NCBI GenBank assembly: GCA_020048295.1 | Contig: JAIFMT010000039.1 | Coordinates: forward strand, 1 to 34,973 | Reading direction: 5' to 3' | Source: Rhodoferax sp. | GTDB taxonomy: Bacteria; Pseudomonadota; Gammaproteobacteria; Burkholderiales; Burkholderiaceae | DNA length: 34,973 nt | Shown: positions 15,672-24,578 of the stretch, in pieces | Numbering within the stretch: position 1 is the first letter of the stretch | Layout of the letters: each line of letters opens with the position of its first letter | Made by a program: the position numbers and the translations under genes | Notes under the pieces: model-generated | The model's input: the letters and a program-made list of their open reading frames with translations, nothing else | Told to the model about the DNA's origin: nothing | Databases searched by the model: none

Positions 15672-16535
15672 TCACGTTCTCTCATAGACGGTTTTGCCTT
15701 TCAATACAAATAGATCGCGGGATTCACTGAAGTTTTCCGCATGACCCACAAACAACAGTCCCCCGGGCGACATCACACGATAAATACGCTCGAGCACCTG
15801 GCGTTGTGTCGCTGCATCAAAGTAAATCATTACATTCCTGCAAAAAACAACGTCAAAAGGTTCCTTGAACGGCCACTCGCCATTAACAAGATTTATAACC
15901 ATGAATTTAACTACATCCTTAAATTCCGGTTTAACTTTTAACATTCCATTATTTATCGCCTTGCCGCGAAGAAAAAAACGCCTTAGCTGAGCTTCACTGA
16001 CATTTTTTAAGTCATCGACACGATAGATGCCATTCGACGCAGTAGCAAGAACCTTCGAATCTATATCACTCGCAATCAGAGAAAATTTTGAACCAGTCTT
16101 CAAAGCTTCACTAACAGTCATCAGGATTGAATAAGGTTCTTCCCCAGTTGAGGATGCACTGCACCATATGCGCCATCCATTTCTTGATTTGTTCTCGACT
16201 AAATAGTCATGAAGAAGTTGAAAATGGTGCATTTCACGAAAAAAAGAGGTCAGGTTTGTTGTCAATGCATTGATAAACTCCTGCCACTCGTCCCCATTAT
16301 GACTCTCCAACCAACTTAAATATTCCTTGAAACTTTTATGTCCAGTTTCTCTAAGTCTTCTCGAAAGTCGGCTATAGACCATCGCGTGCTTGCCATCGTG
16401 CAGGCTAATTCCGGCTCGCTTATAGATCAAATCCTGAATCCTGACGAAATCAGCATCCGTCCAAATAAACTCTCTGCCTTGCATGTCAGAGCCACCCTGA
16501 GGATAATCACCCCTTTTCAATGGAACGGTGGACAT
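15672..16535 (-). CDS. cheR: Chemoreceptor methyltransferase CheR
   Basis: CheR uses S-adenosylmethionine to methylate receptor glutamates during adaptation. The 287-residue product has the N-terminal helical domain with RLSRRLRETGHKSFKEYLSW, then NLTSFFRE, the SAM site WCSASSTGEEPYSILM (the usual second-half Gly appears as Ser), ASDIDSKVLATASNGIY and VFCRNVMIYFD, all characteristic. The start at 16535 has no strong ribosome site; Met18 (MQGREFIW) has a GGGTGG upstream and may be the true start. The gene is visibly AT-richer than its surroundings (17 G+C of 60 bases at 15901-15960). cheW ends 12 bases upstream. Confidence 0.95.
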   Translation of the reverse strand: MSTVPLKRGDYPQGGSDMQGREFIWTDADFVRIQDLIYKRAGISLHDGKHAMVYSRLSRRLRETGHKSFKEYLSWLESHNGDEWQEFINALTTNLTSFFREMHHFQLLHDYLVENKSRNGWRIWCSASSTGEEPYSILMTVSEALKTGSKFSLIASDIDSKVLATASNGIYRVDDLKNVSEAQLRRFFLRGKAINNGMLKVKPEFKDVVKFMVINLVNGEWPFKEPFDVVFCRNVMIYFDAATQRQVLERIYRVMSPGGLLFVGHAENFSESRDLFVLKGKTVYERT

Positions 16536-16547
16536 TGAAAGAAAATA

Positions 16548-17027
16548 TCAGCAAACCTCTGTCACCAAACCCATATCAACCCCAGACATCAATTTCTCAA
16601 TATCCAGCAGAATGAGCATTCTATCGCCAAGTGAACCTAATCCCAATACAGCATCGGCATCAATAATACTTTCAATATCTGGCGCAGCCCGCAAGTTCTC
16701 TGGCGTCAAGCCCATCACATCACTCACAGAATCCACGACGATGCCAACAATACGCTGCCTCAAGTTAAGAATAATCACTACAGTAAAGGAATCGTAAACA
16801 GCATTGGCACAATTAAATTTAAGCCGCATATCCACAATAGGAACAATAGTGCCACGAAGATTGACAACTCCTTTAATGAAAGACGGTGCGTTGGCGATAC
16901 GTGTTGGAGGTTCGTAACCGCGAATTTCCTGTACCTTCAATATATCAATTCCATACTCCTCGCGATCCAATCGAAATGTCAGATATTCACGGGTAGCAGC
17001 CATTCCTGTTTCACTCGTCTTTTCCAT
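16548..17027 (-). CDS. cheW: Chemotaxis coupling protein CheW
   Basis: CheW (159 residues) couples CheA to chemoreceptors at the inner face of the membrane. The SH3-like fold signature is visible: [22 protein letters not shown], then [32 protein letters not shown] and [15 protein letters not shown]. An AAGG lies about nine bases before the ATG. The gene sits between cheA (36 bases upstream) and cheR (12 bases downstream) and shares cheR's lower G+C. Confidence 0.96.
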   Translation of the reverse strand: MEKTSETGMAATREYLTFRLDREEYGIDILKVQEIRGYEPPTRIANAPSFIKGVVNLRGTIVPIVDMRLKFNCANAVYDSFTVVIILNLRQRIVGIVVDSVSDVMGLTPENLRAAPDIESIIDADAVLGLGSLGDRMLILLDIEKLMSGVDMGLVTEVC

Positions 17028-17063
17028 GATGATTACCTTCGTCTTCTAGTGAGATAGATTAAC

Positions 17064-19271
17064 TTAATGTCGTGAGCGACGAACCAAAGCACCCGTATCA
17101 AGAATAAGTGCGACCTTTCCATCACCCAAAATAGTAGCACCAGACACATTGGGAACCTTACGATAATTAGATTCCAGATTCTTGACAACAACCTGCTGTT
17201 GCCCCAATAGTTCATCGACAAGCAATACCACTCTGCTGCCTTCAGCTTCTATAACCACCATAATGTCACTTGTTTTTTCGGTATCAAAGCGAGGAATCTG
17301 AAATACCTTTTCCAACTCAATAACTGGCATATATTCATCGCGGACTTTCACAAGCTGTGCCCCCTGACCCACTGTACTTACCGCATCTGCCTTAACCTGG
17401 AATGACTCCACAACAGAAGACAGTGGCAATATATAAACCTCATTGCCGACACCGACCGACATACCATCCATAATCGCCAAGGTGAGTGGCAGACGGACTG
17501 CCACCTTCATGCCATAGCCCTCGGTCGATTCAATTTCAACCGTTCCATTCAATGCCGTAATATTACGCTTGACGACATCCATACCAACACCGCGTCCCGA
17601 CACATCGGTCACCACTTCAGCAGTTGAGAATCCAGGGGCAAAAATGAGTTGCCAAACCTCAGCGTCAGTCATCTGATCAGACACTTCAAGTCCGCGCTCA
17701 CGCGCCTTGCTCAAAATCCTTTCACGAGACATTCCCTTCCCATCATCACGTACCTCAATCACGATGGAACCACCTTGATGCGCCGCAGACAACGTAATGG
17801 TGCCGCTTTCCGGCTTTCCAGCACGCACGCGATCTGCTGGCATCTCGATGCCATGATCACAGCTGTTTCGAACCAAGTGGGTGAGCGGGTCGGTGATTTT
17901 TTCAACCAAGCCCTTATCCAGTTCTGTCGCCTCACCCTGTGTCAAAAACTCGACCTTTTTCCCAAGCTTGCTCGCCAAATCCCGCAACATTCGAGGGAAC
18001 CTGCTAAACACGATAGACATTGGAATCATTCGAATCGACATGACCGATTCTTGAAGATCTCTGGTATTACGATCTAAATCAGTCAATCCGGTAAGCAGTT
18101 GCTGGTACACGGCCGGATCCAGGGCCCGACTGTTTTGCGCCAGCATCGCCTGGGTAATGACCAATTCACCAACCAGGTTAATGAGCTGGTCCACTTTGCT
18201 GATTGCAACACGGATGGTTGCCGCTTCCGGTTGAGCTGCCGCCGATGCCGCCGATTTTGCATTGTTGCGTACCGATTTCGGCAATGCATCTTCTGCGGTC
18301 GGTGCAACGTCCGGCAGCGGCGACGGGTGATGCGCATTTGGAGCACCTGGTGCGTCATCAAAGAAACCAAAATCAGCCGTAGCCTGCTGCTGGAAACCCT
18401 GCTCCGATGTTGGGTGTGGAGCCATCAGCGCGTTGCCAGATAAGCTTGGGCCGGATTCTTCTTGCGAAACCACCCCATCGGGCGAATTCTCCTTGATAGT
18501 GACCTGTTCCCGTGACACATGAAAAGCAAACAAGTCCAGTAAATCCTCATTGGTGGATGTTGTTTCAACCTGGAACACGCGCATCGTCTGGTCAGTGGTT
18601 GGGACGACCTTGATTTCCCCGAGCCCCGGTATATCGCGAAAAAGCTCTTCAATGGCATCCGCCTGCTCGGCATGTGTCAGTTGGGTAATATTGATCTGCA
18701 GCGAACGATGTTCAGGCGTTGTTGCGCTTGCCATCGCGCGGGTTGGCGCAGTCACTGTCGTCGGTACAGGCTTTTGCACGATGACCGGTTTGGGTTCCAC
18801 GGCCGCGGGTGCTGCCGGTATTGGGGCTTTCGCTGCCTGCACCACTTCGCCGGCAACCAGTGCACGAATCCTCTTGACCAACTCACCTGTTGGCAATGCA
18901 GCCCCCTCGTCGCCAGCTTGATGGCGCGCCAACAAGCTTCGCGACGCATCTGCAGACTCCAGCAGCACATCCACCATGGCAGCAGTCGGCTGCAGTTCAT
19001 GCCGCCGCAGGCGGTCGAGCAGCGACTCCATTTGATGAGTCAGCTCGGCAACATCGGAAAATCCGAACGTTGCAGCACCGCCCTTGACCGAGTGCGCGCA
19101 ACGAAAAATTCCATTCAATTCTTCATCGTCTGCCGTTTCCAGATTCAAATTGAGCAGCATTTGCTCCATCAAATCAAGATTCTCTCCCGCCTCTTCAAAA
19201 AAAATCTGGTAGAACTGACTCAGGTCAAAGTCAGCTCCTGATCCGCCAGCCTCATGATGCACTTCCGCCAT
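17064..19271 (-). CDS. cheA: Chemotaxis histidine kinase CheA
   Basis: CheA (735 residues) autophosphorylates under receptor control and passes phosphate to CheY and CheB. Domain order: P1 phosphotransfer with His60 (CAHSVKGGAATFGF); a proline/alanine-rich linker; a P2-like domain around 190-275 (RSLQINITQLTHAEQADAIE onwards); a second linker; P3 dimerisation from about 348 (VDQLINLVGELVITQAML); P4 ATPase with N-box LTHLVRNSCDHGIE, DDGKGMS and GRGVGMDVV; and P5 CheW-like domain to the end. An ideal AGGAG lies six bases before the ATG. cheY precedes it by 47 bases and cheW follows after 36. Confidence 0.97.
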   Translation of the reverse strand: MAEVHHEAGGSGADFDLSQFYQIFFEEAGENLDLMEQMLLNLNLETADDEELNGIFRCAHSVKGGAATFGFSDVAELTHQMESLLDRLRRHELQPTAAMVDVLLESADASRSLLARHQAGDEGAALPTGELVKRIRALVAGEVVQAAKAPIPAAPAAVEPKPVIVQKPVPTTVTAPTRAMASATTPEHRSLQINITQLTHAEQADAIEELFRDIPGLGEIKVVPTTDQTMRVFQVETTSTNEDLLDLFAFHVSREQVTIKENSPDGVVSQEESGPSLSGNALMAPHPTSEQGFQQQATADFGFFDDAPGAPNAHHPSPLPDVAPTAEDALPKSVRNNAKSAASAAAQPEAATIRVAISKVDQLINLVGELVITQAMLAQNSRALDPAVYQQLLTGLTDLDRNTRDLQESVMSIRMIPMSIVFSRFPRMLRDLASKLGKKVEFLTQGEATELDKGLVEKITDPLTHLVRNSCDHGIEMPADRVRAGKPESGTITLSAAHQGGSIVIEVRDDGKGMSRERILSKARERGLEVSDQMTDAEVWQLIFAPGFSTAEVVTDVSGRGVGMDVVKRNITALNGTVEIESTEGYGMKVAVRLPLTLAIMDGMSVGVGNEVYILPLSSVVESFQVKADAVSTVGQGAQLVKVRDEYMPVIELEKVFQIPRFDTEKTSDIMVVIEAEGSRVVLLVDELLGQQQVVVKNLESNYRKVPNVSGATILGDGKVALILDTGALVRRSRH

Positions 19272-19318
19272 GAAATTCTCCTGAGTTCAACTCTTGTGTG
19301 TATTGCAAAAAATACCGT

Positions 19319-19681
19319 TTACTTGATCACTTTTTTGATGACTTCTATCAGTCGCGCAGGATCGAAAGGCTTGACCAACCAACCCGTCGCACCGGCAGCC
19401 CGTCCTGCCTGCTTCATCAAATCACTGGACTCCGTCGTCAGCATCAATATTGGCACTGTCTTAAATTGGGGACTTTCACGCAATTTCCTGGTCAAGCCCA
19501 ATCCATCGAGTCGAGGCATGTTTTGATCAGTCAAAACAAGGTCAAATGCTTGCGTGTGCGCCTTCTCGATGGCATCAATCCCATCAACCGCTTCAACGAC
19601 CTGATAGCCGGCACCAACCAGCGTAAATGACACCATCTTGCGCATCGACGGTGAATCATCAACAGTGAGTATTACTGGCAT
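19319..19681 (-). CDS. cheY: Chemotaxis response regulator CheY
   Basis: A single receiver domain of 120 residues that, when phosphorylated by CheA, binds the flagellar switch (FliM) and changes rotation. All functional residues are present: Asp8-Asp9, phospho-acceptor Asp52 (LVLTDQNMPRLDG), Thr82/Thr83 (MLTTES) and Lys104 (WLVKPF). ATG 19681 has a GGAG six bases upstream; the TTG at 19687 was rejected. It lies between the cheZ-like gene (41 bases upstream) and cheA. Confidence 0.94.
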   Translation of the reverse strand: MPVILTVDDSPSMRKMVSFTLVGAGYQVVEAVDGIDAIEKAHTQAFDLVLTDQNMPRLDGLGLTRKLRESPQFKTVPILMLTTESSDLMKQAGRAAGATGWLVKPFDPARLIEVIKKVIK

Positions 19682-19722
19682 GAACAACTCCGACTATTTC
19701 AACTACTAGATATTTGAACATG

Positions 19723-20163
19723 TTAAAAAAGCTCAATCGATCCAGCTTGCATTTCATCCTGTGTCACTGGATTGGGTCGATCTGGAACCTCTTCAACAAA
19801 AGGAACCGCCTCGCCGTCTTCGACACCCATGGCATCTGCTGCAAGCCGATAGGCACAGCCCTGCAGCACCTTGGAGGTATGTCCAATCAATTGGGAAGCC
19901 ATATCCTGGAACTGCAGTTCAGTCACGGCAGACCGCAATACGAGCCGCACCTGTCGCAAACCTTCAATATCTGACAACATGGGTGATGACAAATTTTCAC
20001 TGGCTACAGTGAATCGCTCCATCAAGTTCTCCATGGCGTTGGCTAGCAGACCATCAAGGCGTTTCAAATCATGCACGACAACCAGCAGCGAGTCCTGCAC
20101 TTCAGCGACTAACATGACCGGCAATTTGACTGTCGGTGGAGAAAATGTTGGCTCGTGAGACAT
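19723..20163 (-). CDS. Short CheZ-like protein, candidate CheY-P phosphatase
   Basis: The 146-residue product is largely helical. Residues 83-95 (LQFQDMASQLIGH) match the CheZ catalytic segment FQDLTGQVI, keeping the Asp-x3-Gln spacing (Asp87, Gln91), where CheZ uses Gln to orient the attacking water on CheY-P. The C-terminus (TQDEMQAGSIELF) resembles the amphipathic CheY-binding tail of CheZ. It is about 70 residues shorter than E. coli CheZ, with a short N-terminal helix region. Leading the cheY-cheA operon supports a role in CheY-P removal. ATG 20163 was preferred to a TTG at 20217; neither has a good ribosome site. It could instead be another four-helix chemotaxis accessory protein. Confidence 0.6.
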   Translation of the reverse strand: MSHEPTFSPPTVKLPVMLVAEVQDSLLVVVHDLKRLDGLLANAMENLMERFTVASENLSSPMLSDIEGLRQVRLVLRSAVTELQFQDMASQLIGHTSKVLQGCAYRLAADAMGVEDGEAVPFVEEVPDRPNPVTQDEMQAGSIELF

Positions 20164-20235
20164 TGGGGAAAAACTCTCTGCTAGGTCATCGCAAAGCAAT
20201 CCGGTGTAGTACAACAAACAATCATAGCGCTAATC

Positions 20236-21369
20236 ATGACTCACAAATTTGAAACGCCACCACCATTGTGCATTTTGCATCTGGAGGACTCTGAACAAGA
20301 TCACCTGTTGGTCAAACGCGAGTTGGGTAAATCGGATGGCATCAACGAAATTGTTCGGGTCGAAACGCTCAGCGCGTTTGCCAACGCCTTGCGGCGAAAC
20401 CATTTCAACGTGGTGCTGGCAGATTACAGACTGGGCGGCTTTACCGCGCTGGATGCCTGGCAATTGATGCAAGACAATGGACTGCGATTTCCCTTTGTCC
20501 TGCTCTCAGGCGCGATCGGCGAAACCGCAGCGGTCCAGGCCATCAAAGCCGGCATTAGTGACTATTTGCCCAAAACCGACCTGGGCAAACTCAGACATGT
20601 CATTCAACGCGCGGTTGAAATGCACAAGATCGTTCTGTTGAAGGAACAGGCTGACCAGGAACTCGCCCTGTCAGAAAAGCGATTGGCAAGTTTTTCCGAG
20701 CACCTTCAAACCACGATTGAACAGGAACGGGCAGCCATTGCACGTGAAATTCACGACGATATTGGCGGATCACTGGCAGCCATCCGATTCGATCTGGCGT
20801 GGATTGAACGCCATAGTACCCATACCGCCACAATTTCACACGTCAAGGCGGCCACTGAAATGCTGCAACACGCGGTGGAAGCCAGTCAACGAATCATGAT
20901 GAACCTTCGGCCTGCTATCCTGGACCAAGGCTTGCTGGCCGCACTGCATTGGCTAGTCACCGATTTCATGAAGAGAACCAAAATTGACACCATCGTCCGT
21001 GCGCCAAGGCAAATTGCACCTTTGCCAAAGGCAGTCCAGTTGGTGGCGTACCGGACGGCACAAGAAGCGCTGACCAATATTGCGAAGCATGCACAATGCT
21101 CTCTCGTCAAAATTGACCTCTCCGAAGATGAAAATGTGCTGACCCTGGAGATATCGGACAACGGCAAGGGAGCCACCTCACTTGATTTAGCCAAGCCCAA
21201 GAGTTTTGGCTTGCGCGGGCTCAAAGAGCGCGCCAGAACCGTCGATGGTTGGGTGGACATCAGTTCCACCGCCGGGACCGGCCTGGCAGTTACCCTGTCG
21301 GTGCCCTTGTGCCACTCAGAAAACTTGCAAATGGAGCAACAGTCCGATGATTCGCGTAATTTTGTGTGA
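20236..21369 (+). CDS. Histidine kinase with N-terminal receiver domain (REC-HisKA_3-HATPase)
   Basis: The 377-residue soluble kinase begins with a receiver domain (about 10-125): acidic Glu17-Asp18, phospho-acceptor Asp63 (VVLADYRLGG), Ser91 (LLSGAIGE) and Lys113 (YLPKTD). A coiled linker leads to a NarX/HisKA_3 dimerisation domain with phospho-His173 (AIAREIHDDIGGSLAAI) and a HATPase_c domain (AQEALTNIAKHAQ, EISDNGKGA, FGLRGLKERA, GTGLAVTLSVP). There is no membrane segment or sensor other than the receiver, so its input is probably a phosphoryl group from another kinase. It overlaps the regulator gene by 23 bases, which marks the pair as one system, and is divergent from the che operon. Confidence 0.9.
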   Translation: MTHKFETPPPLCILHLEDSEQDHLLVKRELGKSDGINEIVRVETLSAFANALRRNHFNVVLADYRLGGFTALDAWQLMQDNGLRFPFVLLSGAIGETAAVQAIKAGISDYLPKTDLGKLRHVIQRAVEMHKIVLLKEQADQELALSEKRLASFSEHLQTTIEQERAAIAREIHDDIGGSLAAIRFDLAWIERHSTHTATISHVKAATEMLQHAVEASQRIMMNLRPAILDQGLLAALHWLVTDFMKRTKIDTIVRAPRQIAPLPKAVQLVAYRTAQEALTNIAKHAQCSLVKIDLSEDENVLTLEISDNGKGATSLDLAKPKSFGLRGLKERARTVDGWVDISSTAGTGLAVTLSVPLCHSENLQMEQQSDDSRNFV

Positions 21370-21976
21370 TGACCATGCCATGATCCGGCGTGGCATCCGC
21401 GACACCTTGACGGAAGCCGTTGATATTCAGGTGACTGCAGAAGCCGGCAGTTACGCCGAGGTGCGCGATGCCATTCGAACACACCCCTGCGATGTCCTGG
21501 TACTTGATATCAACCTGCCTGGACGCGGTGGGCTGGAGGTGTTGGCCAGCCTGCGTGAGGCAGATTCACCCATCAAGGTGCTGATGGTGTCCATGTACCC
21601 TGAAGATCAATACGCCATTCGCTGTCTGAAGGCAGGTGCACAAGGCTATTTGAACAAGTCAGGCGACCCGGCAGACTTGGTCGTGGCCGTTCGCACCGTG
21701 GCCCAGGGCAGAAAATATGTCACTCAAAATGTGGCGCAGATGCTGGTGGACAACCTGAGCACCCCGGAAAACACCAGCCTGCATGCCAGCTTGTCCGAGC
21801 GAGAGCTACAAACCTTGCTGAAGATTGCCTCCGGAAAAAAGCTCTCAGACATCGCGCACGAACTGATGCTCAGCCCAAAAACTGTCAGCGTCTATCGTGC
21901 ACGTGTGCTGGAAAAGCTCAAGCTTGCCAACAATTCTGAGCTGACCGTGTATGCAATTCGCAATGGACTGGTCTGA
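21347..21976 (+). CDS. LuxR/NarL-family response regulator
   Basis: The 209-residue regulator has an N-terminal receiver (MIRVILCDDHAMIRRGIRDT, phospho-acceptor Asp54 in VLVLDINLPG, Lys near 104 in YLNKSG) and a C-terminal LuxR helix-turn-helix (LSERELQTLLKIASGKKLSD through LSPKTVSVYRARVLEKL). It should bind DNA as a dimer when phosphorylated by the overlapping kinase. Its start lies inside the kinase gene (23-base overlap), so translation is coupled. It ends seven bases before the convergent fliR stop. Target genes are not known; motility genes on either side are natural candidates. Confidence 0.93.
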   Translation: MIRVILCDDHAMIRRGIRDTLTEAVDIQVTAEAGSYAEVRDAIRTHPCDVLVLDINLPGRGGLEVLASLREADSPIKVLMVSMYPEDQYAIRCLKAGAQGYLNKSGDPADLVVAVRTVAQGRKYVTQNVAQMLVDNLSTPENTSLHASLSERELQTLLKIASGKKLSDIAHELMLSPKTVSVYRARVLEKLKLANNSELTVYAIRNGLV

Positions 21977-21983
21977 ACTGCTT

Positions 21984-22751
21984 CTAAATCACCGCAAAAA
22001 TATCAATGGCACGCGTCATCAGAGCCATGAAAGGCTGATCCAGCATTGGCAGCGTTGCCGCCATTCCAACCAATCCGACCGTCAGGGTAATCGGAAAGCC
22101 GATCGCATAAATGTTCATCTGAGGTGCGACCCGCGACACAATTCCCAACGCCAGATTGGTGAACATCAACATGCCCACCATCGGCAAGGCCATCCAGAAG
22201 CCACTGGCAAACAGGTCCGCGCCCAGTTCCAGCACCTTCATCTGACTGGCGGCTTGTAGAAAATTCTGATCCACTGGAAATGCCTTGAAACTATTGATGA
22301 CCGCCAGCAACAGCAACAAGTGGCCGTTCATCACGACAAACATGAAAGATGCCATCTTCCCGAAAAAACCCGCCACTGCACTGGTTTGGGAATTGAGTGT
22401 CGGATCAAAAAATGACGCAAAGTTCAGGCCCATCTGAAACCCGATCACCTCACCGGCCAGTTCCACGGAGGCAAAAACCAGCCGAATCACAAACCCCATG
22501 GCCAGGCCGACGCCAACCTGCTGAACAACGGCACCCGCAGCGTCCGGGCTGCCGATGCTGATCATCGGCTGCGTCCCCAAAAAGGGTTGCGCCGCCAATG
22601 CCACAAAAAATGCCAGCGCAATGCGTGCCCTCGTTGGAAATGACCGTGAAGAAAACACCGGAGCCGAAGTGAACATCGCCAGCACCCGCAAAAATGGCCA
22701 CACCATGGGTGACAGCCAGGCCATCAGTTGGGCCTCAGTGAATGTAATCAC
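21984..22751 (-). CDS. fliR: Flagellar export gate protein FliR
   Basis: FliR (255 residues) is an inner-membrane component of the FliPQR export gate core of the flagellar type III secretion apparatus. Several hydrophobic segments are visible (LALAFFVALAAQPFL, VGVGLAMGFVIRLVF, FMFVVMNGHLLLLLAVI), with the conserved GFQMGLNFASFFDP. The frame starts with GTG 22751 (GTG ATT ACA TTC), 12 bases after the fliQ stop; no in-frame ATG precedes it. Last gene of the fliLMNOPQR group. Confidence 0.96.
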   Translation of the reverse strand: MITFTEAQLMAWLSPMVWPFLRVLAMFTSAPVFSSRSFPTRARIALAFFVALAAQPFLGTQPMISIGSPDAAGAVVQQVGVGLAMGFVIRLVFASVELAGEVIGFQMGLNFASFFDPTLNSQTSAVAGFFGKMASFMFVVMNGHLLLLLAVINSFKAFPVDQNFLQAASQMKVLELGADLFASGFWMALPMVGMLMFTNLALGIVSRVAPQMNIYAIGFPITLTVGLVGMAATLPMLDQPFMALMTRAIDIFAVI

Positions 22752-22763
22752 AATCCCGCCGAG

Positions 22764-23033
22764 TCACATCACAGCCGCAGGAATGGCCTCAAGCGTGCGC
22801 CGGATGTAGTCCACCAGAACGTTCAACATCCACGGACCCGCCAGGGCAAACACCGCCATTGCCGCAATCAATTTGGGGACAAACGCCAGCGTCGCTTCAT
22901 TGATCTGGGTCACGGCTTGAAACAGGCTGACGACCAGGCCAACCACCAAAACCACACCCAGCACCGGCGCCGAAACCATTAAAAGCATCCACAGTGCTTC
23001 CTGTCCCATTGACAACACCAATTGCGCATTCAT
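22764..23033 (-). CDS. fliQ: Flagellar export gate protein FliQ
   Basis: The 89-residue two-helix membrane protein forms part of the FliPQR export gate. The first helix (LWMLLMVSAPVLGVVLVVGLV...) leads into the invariant SLFQAVTQINEATLAFVPK, followed by a second helix ending ALAGPWML. A GAGGG lies about seven bases before the ATG at 23033. The gene sits nine bases after fliP. Confidence 0.97.
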   Translation of the reverse strand: MNAQLVLSMGQEALWMLLMVSAPVLGVVLVVGLVVSLFQAVTQINEATLAFVPKLIAAMAVFALAGPWMLNVLVDYIRRTLEAIPAAVM

Positions 23034-23042
23034 GTCGCCCCC

Positions 23043-23828
23043 TCAGGTCACAAAGCTGGCGGCCAACGAACCCATCAGCAAGTTCCAGCCATCCGCCAAC
23101 ACAAAAATCATCAACTTGAACGGCAGCGCCACCAGAACCGGCGACAGCATCATCATGCCCAGGGACATCAAGACACTGGCCACGACAATGTCGATCACCA
23201 AAAAGGGAATGAAGATCATGAAACCAATCTGGAACGCGGATTTCAGTTCGCTGGTCACAAAGGCTGGGACCAGCACCCGCATCGGGGCCTTGACCGCGTC
23301 GGTGGCCGGGTCGAGCTTGGCCAGCTTGACAAACAATGCCAAGTCCGACTGTCGTGTCTGCTTGCTCATGAACGAGCGCATCGGTACCTCGGCCTTGGCC
23401 AGCGCCTGCTCGAACGGCAAAGTGTTGTTGTTATAGGGCACGTAGGCCTCGTTATAGACAGTGTCGAGCGTTGGCCCCATGACAAACATCGTCAGAAAAA
23501 GTGACAACCCGACCACCACCTGGTTCGGTGGCACGGCCTGCGTACCCAGCGCTTGGCGCAGCAAGGACAACACGATCACGATGCGGGTAAAGCCCGTCAT
23601 CATCAGCAAAATCGCCGGCAAAAACGACAGCGCCGTGAAAAACAGCAAGGTTTGAACCGGCACAGAAAAACTCGTGCCAGCACTGCCTGTCCCCACCAGC
23701 AACGGCAATTGTGCCGTGCCAGCCGTACCCTGTGCCAGGCTGTATGAATTCATCAGCAGCAAGCCTGCCACCAGCACCATCCTGGGCAACCTGTGCAATG
23801 ACATCATGCCATTGTTGATATTCAACAT
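23043..23828 (-). CDS. fliP: Flagellar export gate protein FliP
   Basis: FliP (up to 261 residues) is the main subunit of the export gate pore. An N-terminal signal-like segment ([19 protein letters not shown]) is followed by membrane helices and the conserved [64 protein letters not shown] and [14 protein letters not shown]. The frame starts exactly where fliO ends (no gap); Met8 or Met9 would give a signal peptide of more usual length and may be the real start. Confidence 0.96.
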   Translation of the reverse strand: MLNINNGMMSLHRLPRMVLVAGLLLMNSYSLAQGTAGTAQLPLLVGTGSAGTSFSVPVQTLLFFTALSFLPAILLMMTGFTRIVIVLSLLRQALGTQAVPPNQVVVGLSLFLTMFVMGPTLDTVYNEAYVPYNNNTLPFEQALAKAEVPMRSFMSKQTRQSDLALFVKLAKLDPATDAVKAPMRVLVPAFVTSELKSAFQIGFMIFIPFLVIDIVVASVLMSLGMMMLSPVLVALPFKLMIFVLADGWNLLMGSLAASFVT

Positions 23829-24146
23829 TCAAGTCTCTTTGGTCATTGGACCTGGGCCGGGCGACGCTAACTTTGGCATTGTCTGTGGCACAGCAGCGGC
23901 TGTATGCAAACACGTAATCGACTGCCCCGTCACCCCCAATGTGAGCCAGGTGCGCGCACCTTCAGGGCCTACCTCAACGGTCACCACCCGCTGATGCGGA
24001 CCCACGCCTACCGCAGCGACGATGCGCAGCGGAGCCGATGCACTCGTCCCGCCTGCCCCCAGGCGTCGCTGCAACCATCTCAAGGAAACGGGAATCAACG
24101 CCAGCACCACAACAAACACGATAACCAGTAACCAGGCCTGGGACAT
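23829..24146 (-). CDS. fliO: Flagellar biosynthesis protein FliO
   Basis: FliO (105 residues) is a small single-pass membrane protein that assists FliP assembly in the export gate. An N-terminal transmembrane helix (WLLVIVFVVVLALIPVSLRW) is followed by a cytoplasmic domain with VGPHQRVVTVEVG and TWLTLGVT, the usual FliO core. ATG 24146 was chosen over the GTG one codon earlier. It is six bases after fliN and abuts fliP. Assigned mainly by helix topology and its position between fliN and fliP. Confidence 0.88.
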   Translation of the reverse strand: MSQAWLLVIVFVVVLALIPVSLRWLQRRLGAGGTSASAPLRIVAAVGVGPHQRVVTVEVGPEGARTWLTLGVTGQSITCLHTAAAVPQTMPKLASPGPGPMTKET

Positions 24147-24152
24147 CACCGT

Positions 24153-24578
24153 TCAACCCTTGCTGACGCGGCGCAGTCGCTCAGAGGGCGTCACCACGTC
24201 AGTCAGGCGAATACCAAATTTGTCGTTCACCACCACCACCTCGCCCTGTGCAATCAAGTAGCCATTGACCAGCACGTCCATCGGCTCACCGGCCAGCGCA
24301 TCGAGTTCGACCACAGAACCCTGACCCAACTGCAAAATATGCTTGATCGGCACCTTGGTGCGCCCCAACTCAACCGAGAGCAGCACCGGAATATCCAGCA
24401 CCCGATTGATGTCGTTGATCTGCGTGTCATTGCCACCTGAAAACGACCGCTGCGAGTCGCCCGTCAACACGCCGCCAGGCTCAGGCGCTGGGGATGCCTC
24501 GGAACTCTTTTGCTCCAGCAGCGCTTCGGCCCAGTCAGCCAGGCCGTCGTCTTCTGCCGGGGGTTCATCAATTGCCAT
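24153..24578 (-). CDS. fliN: Flagellar motor switch protein FliN
   Basis: FliN (141 residues) forms the lower C-ring of the motor switch and docks the export ATPase complex through FliH. The C-terminal SpoA domain is clear (LDIPVLLSVELGRTKVPIKH, LQLGQGSVVELD, EPMDVLVNG, DKFGIRLTDVV). The N-terminal 60 residues are acidic and variable. ATG 24578 overlaps the fliM stop by 11 bases and has an AAAGG upstream, indicating coupled translation; the longer frame to 24605 was not used. Confidence 0.96.
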   Translation of the reverse strand: MAIDEPPAEDDGLADWAEALLEQKSSEASPAPEPGGVLTGDSQRSFSGGNDTQINDINRVLDIPVLLSVELGRTKVPIKHILQLGQGSVVELDALAGEPMDVLVNGYLIAQGEVVVVNDKFGIRLTDVVTPSERLRRVSKG

